Assembly: GCF_003350475.1 (NCBI RefSeq)
Contig: NZ_QQAV01000009.1
Coordinates: 202,772 to 266,771 of the forward strand
Direction: 5' to 3'
Length of the DNA: 64,000 bases
Source of the DNA: Pseudacidovorax intermedius
GTDB lineage: Bacteria > Pseudomonadota > Gammaproteobacteria > Burkholderiales > Burkholderiaceae_C
This document shows, piece by piece, positions 55,255 through 64,000 of this stretch; within the stretch, counting starts at the first letter, position 1, and every line of letters starts with the position of its first letter. Under the pieces are notes generated by a model. It saw only the letters and a program-made list of their open reading frames with translations. It ran no database searches and was not told where the DNA came from. A program made the position numbers and the translations under genes.

Positions 55255-56742
55255 ATGAATCGCGAAATGTTGATGCTGGTGGATGCGATCTCGCGCGAGA
55301 AGAACGTCGAGCGCGACGTCGTCTTCGCTGCCGTGGAATCCGCCCTGGCACAGGCGACCAAGAAGCTGTATCCGGGCGATGTGGACATCCGTGTGGCCAT
55401 CGACCGCGACACCGGCGCCTATGAAACCTTCCGCCGCTGGCACGTCGTGCCCGACGAGGCCGGCCTGCAGATGCCCGACCAGGAGATCCTGCTGTTCGAA
55501 GCCAAGGAAGAAGTGGCCGACATCCAGGTCGACGAGTACATCGAGGAGCCCGTCGAATCGCTGCCCATCGGCCGCATCGGCGCCATGGCCGCCAAGCAGG
55601 TGATCCTGCAGAAGATCCGTGACGCCGAGCGCGAGATGCTGCTCAACGACTTCATGTCGCGCGGCGAGAAGATATTCACCGGCACCGTCAAGCGCATGGA
55701 CAAGGGCGACATCATTGTCGAGTCCGGTCGCGTCGAAGGCCGCCTGCGCCGCGGCGAGATGATCCCCAAGGAAAACCTGCGCAACGGCGACCGCGTCCGG
55801 GCCATGATCATGGAGGTCGACCTGACGCTGCGCGGCGCGCCGATCATCCTGTCGCGCTCGGCGCCGGAGTTCATGATCGAGCTCTTCCGCAACGAAGTGC
55901 CCGAGATCGAGCAGGGCCTGCTCGAGATCAAGAGCTGCGCCCGCGACCCCGGCAGCCGCGCCAAGATCGCCGTGCTGAGCCACGACAAGCGCGTCGATCC
56001 CATCGGTACCTGCGTCGGCGTGCGCGGCACCCGCGTCAACGCCGTGACCAACGAGCTCGCCGGCGAGCGCGTGGACATCGTGCTGTGGTCGGAGGATCCG
56101 GCCCAGTTCGTCATCGGCGCGCTGGCCCCGGCCAACGTGCAGTCCATCGTCGTCGATGAAGAGAAGCACGCCATGGACGTGGTGGTCGACGAGGAGAACC
56201 TCGCCATCGCCATCGGCCGCGGCGGCCAGAACGTGCGGCTCGCCTCCGAGCTCACGGGCTGGAAGATCAACATCATGGACGCGAACGAATCGGCCCAGAA
56301 ACAGGCCGAGGAAACCGCCGTCACGCGCCAGCTCTTCATGGAGAAGCTGGACGTCGATGAAGAAATCGCCGACATCCTGATCCAGGAAGGCTTCTCCAGC
56401 CTGGAAGAGGTGGCCTACGTGCCCATCGCCGAGATGCTCGAGATCGAGGCGTTCGACGAAGATACCGTCAACGAACTGCGCGCCCGTGCCAAGGACGTGC
56501 TGCTCACGATGGAGATCGCCCGCGAGGAGAAGGTGGAGGCCGTGTCGCAGAACCTGCGCGACCTGGAAGGCCTGACGCCCGAACTGATCGGCAAGCTGGC
56601 GGAAGCCGGCATCCACACCCGCGACGACCTGGCCGACCTCGCCGTCGACGAACTCACCGAAATCACCGGCCAGACCGCCGACGAAGCAAAGTCCCTCATC
56701 CTCAAGGCACGCGAACATTGGTTCGACGGCGCGCAAGAGTGA
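55255..56742 (+). CDS. nusA: Transcription termination/antitermination protein NusA
   Basis: NusA binds RNA polymerase and modulates pausing, termination and antitermination. The 495-residue protein has the N-domain ([20 protein letters not shown]), S1 domain ([20 protein letters not shown]), KH domains ([38 protein letters not shown]) and two C-terminal acidic repeats (about 365-490). The length matches the long gamma/beta form. Its position downstream of a leader terminator allows feedback control. Confidence 0.97.
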   Translation: MNREMLMLVDAISREKNVERDVVFAAVESALAQATKKLYPGDVDIRVAIDRDTGAYETFRRWHVVPDEAGLQMPDQEILLFEAKEEVADIQVDEYIEEPVESLPIGRIGAMAAKQVILQKIRDAEREMLLNDFMSRGEKIFTGTVKRMDKGDIIVESGRVEGRLRRGEMIPKENLRNGDRVRAMIMEVDLTLRGAPIILSRSAPEFMIELFRNEVPEIEQGLLEIKSCARDPGSRAKIAVLSHDKRVDPIGTCVGVRGTRVNAVTNELAGERVDIVLWSEDPAQFVIGALAPANVQSIVVDEEKHAMDVVVDEENLAIAIGRGGQNVRLASELTGWKINIMDANESAQKQAEETAVTRQLFMEKLDVDEEIADILIQEGFSSLEEVAYVPIAEMLEIEAFDEDTVNELRARAKDVLLTMEIAREEKVEAVSQNLRDLEGLTPELIGKLAEAGIHTRDDLADLAVDELTEITGQTADEAKSLILKAREHWFDGAQE

Positions 56743-56765
56743 TGTGATGGGAGGCACCAGATCCT

Positions 56766-59756
56766 ATGTCCAGCACTACCGTTGCAGAGTTCGCACAAGA
56801 ACTCAAGAAGACGCCCGAAACCTTGCTTGACCAACTCCGCAGCGCCGGCGTGGCCAAGTCTGCCGCTTCGGATGCCCTCACCGAGGGCGACAAGCAGCGC
56901 CTGCTCAGCCACCTCAAGGCGAGCCATGGCACTGCCGCGCCGCCTGAGCGCAAGAAGATCACGCTGACCAAGAAATCGACCAGCGAAATCAAGCAGGCCG
57001 ACGCCCTGGGCCGTGCGCGCACGATCCAGGTGGAGGTGCGCAAGAAGCGCACCTTCATGCAGCGTGACGATGCGCCGGTCGACAACGCCGCCGCGCAGCA
57101 GGAGGAAGAGGCCGAACTCGCCCGCCGTGCGGCCGAGTTGGCGCGCCGCGAGGAAGAGGCCCGTCAGGCCGCCGAGGCCCTGCGCCGGCAGGAAGAGGAA
57201 CTCGCCCGGCAGCGCGCCGAGCGTGAGGCGGCCGAGGCTGCCGAGCGCGAGCGCCAGGCAAGAGAAGACGCTGAAGAAGCGGCTGCCCGTGCCAAGGCCG
57301 ATGCCGTGGACGCCGTGGACCGTACCCGCCGCGATCGCGAGGCGCAGGTCGAGCGTGCGCGTGCCGAGGCTGCCGCGCTGAACGCCGCTGCGCACCAGGC
57401 CCGTGTGGCGTCGTCGCCCACCGCCCGCGCCCAGGCCGAAGCCGATGCCGCCGCCGCCGCCAAGGCCAGCGCCGACAAGGTCGCCGCCGACCGCGCCGCG
57501 GCCGAGAAGGCCCGCGAGGATGCCAAGGAAGAAGCCCGCGCCAAGGCCGCCGCCGAATCCAAGGCGGCCGCCGACGCCGAGGCCGCCCGTGCCCGCGACC
57601 TGGACGAACGCCGCCGCAAGGCCCTGGCCGAGGCCGAAGCCATCCGCCAGATGATGAACGCGCCCAAGCGCGTGCTCGTGGCCAAGAAGGAAGAGCCGAA
57701 GCCCGTCGAGGCCAAGCCGGCCGTCAAGGGCACGTTGCACAAGCCTGCGACGGGCACCGGTACGCGTCCGGCTGGCACGACGGCCGCCCCGGCTGCCGCG
57801 CCTGGCGCCGGCAAGGAAGTCAAGTCGGCCAAGCTGTCCTCCAGCTGGGCGAACGACAACGCCAAGAAGAAGGAAATCAAGACCCGCGGCGATGCCAGCG
57901 GTGGCGTGGGCCGCAACAACTGGCGCAGCGGGCCCCGCAGCCGCCGTGGCGGCGGTGATCGCGACGACTCGCCGCAGCAGTCGGCACCGGTCGAGCAGCG
58001 CATCATCGAAGTGCACGTGCCGGAGACGATCACCGTTTCCGAACTCGCGCACAAGATGGCCATCAAGGCGTCCGAGGTGATCAAGCAGCTCATGAAGCTG
58101 GGCCAGATGGCGACCATCAACCAGTCGCTGGACCAGGACACGGCCATGATCCTCGTCGAGGAAATGGGCCACAAGGCCGTCGTGGCCGCGCTGGACGATC
58201 CCGAAGCCTTCACCGAGGAAGAAGTGCAGGCCGCAGCGGCCGACGCGCTGCCGCGGGCACCGGTGGTTACCGTCATGGGTCACGTCGACCACGGCAAGAC
58301 CTCGCTGCTGGACCGCATTCGCACCACCAAGGTGGCGGCGGGCGAGGCCGGCGGCATCACGCAGCACATCGGCGCCTACCACGTCGAGACGCCGCGCGGC
58401 ATGGTGTCCTTCCTGGACACCCCGGGCCACGAGGCCTTCACGGCCATGCGTGCCCGTGGTGCGCAGGCCACCGACATCGTCATCCTGGTGGTGGCGGCGG
58501 ACGACGGTGTGATGCCGCAGACCAAGGAAGCCATCAAGCACGCCAAGGCGGCGAAGGTGCCGATCGTGGTCGCGATCAACAAGATCGACAAGCCCGACGC
58601 CAACTCCGAGCGCGTGCGCAGCGAACTGGTGGCCGAAGAGGTGGTGCCGGAAGAATTCGGCGGCGACTCGCCCTTCGTCGAGGTCTCGGCCAAGACGGGC
58701 AAGGGCATCGACGAGCTTCTGGAGCAGGTGCTGCTGCAGGCCGAAGTGCTGGAGCTCAAGGCGCCGGTGGATGCCGCCGCCAAGGGTCTGGTGATCGAAG
58801 CCCAACTGGACAAGGGCCGCGGCCCCGTGGCCACGGTGCTGGTGCAGTCGGGCACGCTGAAGGTGGGCGACGTGGTTCTGGCCGGCGCGACCTTCGGCCG
58901 CGTCCGTGCTATGACCGACGAGGACGGCAAGAACACCAAGTCGGCCGGTCCCTCCATCCCGGTGGAGATCCAGGGTCTGACCGAGGTGCCGCAGGCCGGC
59001 GACGATTTCATGGTCATGGCTGACGAGCGCCGTGCCCGCGAGATCGCGACCTACCGCGCGGGCAAGTTCCGCAACACCAAGCTGGCCCGCCAGCAGGCCG
59101 CCAAGCTGGAAAACATGTTCTCCGAGATGACGGCCGGCGAGGTCAAGACGCTGCCGATCATCATCAAGGCAGACGTGCAGGGTTCGCAGGAAGCGCTGTC
59201 GCAGTCGCTGCTCAAGCTGAGCAACGAAGAAGTGCGCGTGCAGGTGGTGTACGCCGGCGTCGGCGGCATCAGCGAGTCGGACGTCAACCTGGCCATCGCT
59301 TCCAAGGGCATCGTCATCGGCTTCAACGTGCGTGCCGATTCGGGCGCGCGCAAGCTGGCCGAAGGCAATGGCGTGGACATCAAGTACTACAGCATCATCT
59401 ACGACGCCGTGGACGAGTTGAAGACCGCGATGGCCGGCATGCTGGCGCCTGAGCGCCGCGAAGAGGTCATCGGCCACGCCGAGATCCGCACGGTGTTTGT
59501 GGCCACGAAGATCGGTACGGTGGCGGGCTCGTATGTGCTGGACGGCGTGGTCAAGCGCGATGCCCACTTCCGCCTGCTGCGCGACAACGTGGTGATCTAC
59601 ACCGGCGAGCTCGATTCGCTCAAGCGCATGAAGGACGACGTCAAGGAAGTGCGCGAAGGCTTCGAGTGCGGTATCAAGCTCAAGAACTACAACGACATCC
59701 GCGAGGGTGATCAGCTGGAGCTCTTCGAGATCAAGGAAATCGCCCGGACGCTGTAA
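56766..59756 (+). CDS. infB: Translation initiation factor IF-2
   Basis: IF-2 positions fMet-tRNA on the 30S subunit. The 996-residue protein starts with the IF2-N motif ([19 protein letters not shown]), then about 300 residues of Ala/Glu/Arg-rich helical repeats (about 110-300), a second IF2-N, and the GTPase with [22 protein letters not shown] and NKIDKPDA. The C-terminal domains end [16 protein letters not shown]. The length and charged repeat are normal for beta-proteobacteria. Confidence 0.97.
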   Translation: MSSTTVAEFAQELKKTPETLLDQLRSAGVAKSAASDALTEGDKQRLLSHLKASHGTAAPPERKKITLTKKSTSEIKQADALGRARTIQVEVRKKRTFMQRDDAPVDNAAAQQEEEAELARRAAELARREEEARQAAEALRRQEEELARQRAEREAAEAAERERQAREDAEEAAARAKADAVDAVDRTRRDREAQVERARAEAAALNAAAHQARVASSPTARAQAEADAAAAAKASADKVAADRAAAEKAREDAKEEARAKAAAESKAAADAEAARARDLDERRRKALAEAEAIRQMMNAPKRVLVAKKEEPKPVEAKPAVKGTLHKPATGTGTRPAGTTAAPAAAPGAGKEVKSAKLSSSWANDNAKKKEIKTRGDASGGVGRNNWRSGPRSRRGGGDRDDSPQQSAPVEQRIIEVHVPETITVSELAHKMAIKASEVIKQLMKLGQMATINQSLDQDTAMILVEEMGHKAVVAALDDPEAFTEEEVQAAAADALPRAPVVTVMGHVDHGKTSLLDRIRTTKVAAGEAGGITQHIGAYHVETPRGMVSFLDTPGHEAFTAMRARGAQATDIVILVVAADDGVMPQTKEAIKHAKAAKVPIVVAINKIDKPDANSERVRSELVAEEVVPEEFGGDSPFVEVSAKTGKGIDELLEQVLLQAEVLELKAPVDAAAKGLVIEAQLDKGRGPVATVLVQSGTLKVGDVVLAGATFGRVRAMTDEDGKNTKSAGPSIPVEIQGLTEVPQAGDDFMVMADERRAREIATYRAGKFRNTKLARQQAAKLENMFSEMTAGEVKTLPIIIKADVQGSQEALSQSLLKLSNEEVRVQVVYAGVGGISESDVNLAIASKGIVIGFNVRADSGARKLAEGNGVDIKYYSIIYDAVDELKTAMAGMLAPERREEVIGHAEIRTVFVATKIGTVAGSYVLDGVVKRDAHFRLLRDNVVIYTGELDSLKRMKDDVKEVREGFECGIKLKNYNDIREGDQLELFEIKEIARTL

Positions 59757-59780
59757 GCGCCGGTCAGAGGTCCCTACGCC

Positions 59781-60152
59781 ATGCCAGCGAAGAAGTCATC
59801 CGTCCCCAACCGCGGTTTCAAGGTCGCGGACCAGATCCAGCGCGATCTGTCGGAGCTGATCGCCCGCGAGCTGAAGGATCCGCGCGTGGGCATGGTCACC
59901 CTGCAGGCCGTCGAGGTCACGCCCGACTATGCCCACGCAAAGGTCTTCTTCAGCCTGCTGGTGGGTGATCCGCAGGAGACGCAGGAGGCCTTGAACCAGG
60001 CCGCCGGCTTCCTGCGCAACGGCCTGTTCAAGCGGCTGCACATCCACACCGTGCCGACGCTGCATTTCGTGTTCGACCGCACCACCGAGCGTGCCGCGGA
60101 CATGAACGCCTTGATCGCCAAGGCGGTGTCTTCGCGCTCGAAAGAAGAGTAG
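59781..60152 (+). CDS. rbfA: Ribosome-binding factor A
   Basis: RbfA binds pre-30S particles during 16S rRNA maturation, mainly at low temperature. The 123-residue protein has the KH-like fold with [40 protein letters not shown] and the closing [21 protein letters not shown]. It lies 24 bases after infB and 4 before truB. Confidence 0.96.
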   Translation: MPAKKSSVPNRGFKVADQIQRDLSELIARELKDPRVGMVTLQAVEVTPDYAHAKVFFSLLVGDPQETQEALNQAAGFLRNGLFKRLHIHTVPTLHFVFDRTTERAADMNALIAKAVSSRSKEE

Positions 60153-60156
60153 ACCG

Positions 60157-61145
60157 ATGACGTCGCCATCCCGTGTCAGGGTGCAGCGGCGCCCTGTGCA
60201 TGGGGTGTTGCTGCTCGACAAGCCGCTGGGCCTGTCCAGCAACCAGGCGCTGCAGAAGGCCAAATGGCTGCTGCGCGCCGAAAAGGCCGGCCACACCGGC
60301 ACGCTGGATCCGCTTGCGACCGGCGTGCTGCCGCTGTGCTTCGGCGCTGCCACCAAGTTCAGCCAGCTGCACCTGGACGCCGACAAGTGCTACGAGACCA
60401 CGGTCCGCCTGGGCCGCACGACGAGCACCTGCGATGCCGAGGGCGAGGTGACCAGCGAACAGCCGGTCCATTGCACGGCCGAGCAGGTGCAGGCGGTGCT
60501 GGTGCGCTTTCGCGGACCCATCTCGCAGGTGCCGCCGATGCACAGTGCCCTGAAGAAGGACGGCAAGGCGCTCTACGAATACGCCCGGGAAGGCATCGTG
60601 CTGGAGCGCGAGCCGCGCGCGGTCGTGATCCATGCGCTGAGCTTGCTCGAGGCGCGGCTGGAGGGGCCGGAGCCCTTCCTGCGCCTGGCGGTGCAGTGCT
60701 CCAAAGGCACCTACATCCGAACGCTGGGCGCCGACATCGGCGCGGCGCTGGGCTGCGGCGGCCACCTGACGGCCCTGCGCCGCACCCGCACCGGACCCTT
60801 CGCGGCCGACCAGTGCGTGTCGCTACAGGCGCTGGAGGCCATGGACGACGCGCAGCGCCTCGAGGCGCTGATGCCGACCGAGGCGCTCGTGGCCGGCCAT
60901 GTGCCCGTCACGCTGGGCACGGACGATGCTGGTCGCTTCCTGTCCGGCATGCGTCGGCGCGGCCACTGGGCCGACGCCGAGGCGGTGGCCGTCTTTAGCG
61001 CACAGCCCAAAGCCTTCCTGGGCAGTGCCCATGTGAAGGCCGGCGAGTTGATTCCCGGGCGACTGCTGAGCCCGCTCGAAATCCAGCAGACCCTATTGCA
61101 AACCCATTCAAAGTCACTTGAGCCCTCGCAGGAGGTAACGACACC

Positions 61146-61149
<4 letters not shown>
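60157..61149 (+). CDS. truB: tRNA pseudouridine(55) synthase
   Basis: TruB makes pseudouridine 55 in the tRNA T-loop. The 330-residue protein has [18 protein letters not shown], the catalytic [16 protein letters not shown] with its Asp, [20 protein letters not shown] and the [15 protein letters not shown] motif. A PUA-like C-terminal domain (about 250-315) is present. The stop overlaps the typA start as ATGA, so the two are translationally coupled. Confidence 0.96.
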
Positions 61150-62972
<1,823 letters not shown>

Positions 62973-63949
62973 TCCTGCGCGCTCGGCGCGGCGCGGCCTG
63001 ACGCATAGCCGCGCCGTGGGCCTGATGGTGCTGGTCACGCTCATGTGGGCGACGGCCGGCGTCGTCACCCGCCAGCTGGAGCGGGCGGCCAGCTTCGAGG
63101 TCACCTTCTGGCGCAGCTTCTTCACGCTGCTGGCCATGGTGCTGATCCTCGGTGCGTGGCGCGGGCGTGGCCTCTGGCGCAGCCTGCGCGAGGGCGGACG
63201 TCACCTGTGGATCTCCGGCGCCTGCTGGAGCGTGATGTTCACCGCCTTCATGGTGGCGCTCACGCTGACCACGACGGCCAACGTGCTGGTCACGTTGGCC
63301 ACCGGGCCGCTGCTCGCGGCCCTGGCAGCGCGCCTCTTCATCGGCCACCGCCTGCCGGCGCGCACCTGGGCGGCCATTGCCGTGGCCGGTGCGGGCATCG
63401 CCTGGATGTATGGCGCGCAGATCGGCGACGACGGCGCGCTGGCGGGCACGCTGGTGGCCCTGTGCGTGCCCATCGCCGGGGCTTGCCACTGGACCAACGT
63501 GCAGCAGGCCCATGCGAGCGGGGCTGACGTCGATCTCCTGCCCGCCGTGCTCATCGGGGCCGCCGTGTCGGCCGCCTGCACGCTGCCGCTGGCCTGGCCC
63601 TTCACGGCCAGCGGACGCGACCTAGCGCTGCTGGGCTTCCTGGGCGTGTTCCAGCTCGCCATTCCCTGCATGTTGTCGATGATGGCCGCGGGCGTGCTCA
63701 AGGCGCCCGAGGTGGCGCTGCTGGCCCTGCTGGAAGTGCTCTTCGGCATCGCGCTCGCCTGGGTCGGGGCGGGCGAGGCGCCGGCGCCGACGGTGTTCAG
63801 CGGCGGCTTGCTGGTGATCGGTGCGCTGGTGGCCAACGAATGGCTGGGATGGCGCGCAGCGCGTGGGCAGCGTTGATCCTCACTGGCGCGGTGTGAGCGA
63901 GCAGCAATCGGGATAGGGGTCCGTCATTGTCGACGGAGCCCCTCCCACA

Positions 63950-63979
63950 CCACCCGGCATGCGGGTCCGCACCGGGCGG
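63950..63979. other. Strong structured hairpin at right edge
   Basis: CCACCCGG (63950-63957) pairs with CCGGGCGG (63972-63979) with one mismatch; inside, TGCG/CGCA closes a GGTC loop. The GC-rich two-part hairpin is followed by TTCGAGCGCTTGAGGTCATGA at the window end. It has the look of a structured RNA or the edge of a mobile element such as a group II intron, but I cannot confirm this. Confidence 0.35.
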
Positions 63980-64000
63980 TTCGAGCGCTTGAGGTCATGA

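Noticed and set aside
57100..57660. Repetitive-looking GCC/GAG-rich DNA
   Set aside because: It encodes the normal Ala/Glu/Arg helical repeat of the IF-2 N-terminus, not a DNA repeat element.
56415..59567. A 1,050-codon open frame on the minus strand opposite infB and the end of nusA
   Set aside because: Antisense shadow: the sense strand encodes intact IF-2 with all GTPase motifs, and the reverse frame is His/Gly/Arg-rich without a domain.

Overview
This is a contiguous, high-GC stretch (about two thirds G+C by eye) of a chromosome from a beta-proteobacterium, most likely order Burkholderiales and probably family Comamonadaceae. The evidence is the gene content: an iscRSUA-hscBA-fdx operon downstream of uvrB, lexA beside an asparaginase, glnA upstream of ntrBC, lpxK next to a Trm112-like gene and kdsB, a rimP-nusA-infB-rbfA-truB-typA run, and a Burkholderia-type 2-aminoethylphosphonate (AEP) cluster. 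Coding density is above 90 percent. I see no phage, plasmid or CRISPR array. The only hint of a mobile element is a strong hairpin at the extreme right end.

Layout. 1-6.0 kb: a truncated hypothetical gene, lexA with two tandem candidate SOS boxes facing an asparaginase gene, adk, then a tightly overlapping minus-strand group exbB-exbD-lpxK-trm112-kdsB. 6.0-12 kb: two DnaA-box-like sequences, xseA, sodB, an aromatic aminotransferase and uvrB. 12-18.4 kb: the isc/hsc iron-sulfur cluster operon with an IscR palindrome at its promoter and an internal terminator between iscA and hscB, then dnaQ and tRNA-Val. 18.5-26.3 kb: a PAS-GAF-GGDEF protein, a CsbD-like membrane protein, a DUF192 protein, an RsuA-type pseudouridine synthase, and a plus-strand run encoding a beta-propeller, a NodB-fold deacetylase, a fatty-acid-hydroxylase-family membrane enzyme, an EI24 membrane protein and a CinA-N-like protein. 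26.3-31.2 kb: nitrogen control, with NtrC sites, a sigma-54 promoter, glnA, a DUF4124 protein and ntrBC. 31.2-37.1 kb: xthA, two small hypothetical genes, tRNA-Ser, a stomatin/NfeD pair and a large basic amino-acid decarboxylase.

37.1-45.4 kb is the most distinctive accessory region. A minus-strand unit (phnR-type GntR regulator, PhnZ-like HD oxygenase, EamA transporter) is divergent from a plus-strand unit (AEP-type binding protein, ATPase, fused permease, FAD-dependent amine oxidase, phosphonoacetaldehyde hydrolase PhnX). The cluster has PhnX without the usual transaminase PhnW, and a PhnZ-like enzyme without its usual partner PhnY. The FAD enzyme is the natural candidate to supply PhnX.

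45.4-64 kb: a DUF454 protein, a secreted ATP-dependent DNA ligase, fabI, a yejABEF-type peptide importer with an MFS gene, then the translation/transcription operon rimP-nusA-infB-rbfA-truB-typA (preceded by a promoter running straight into an intrinsic terminator), and a second EamA transporter.
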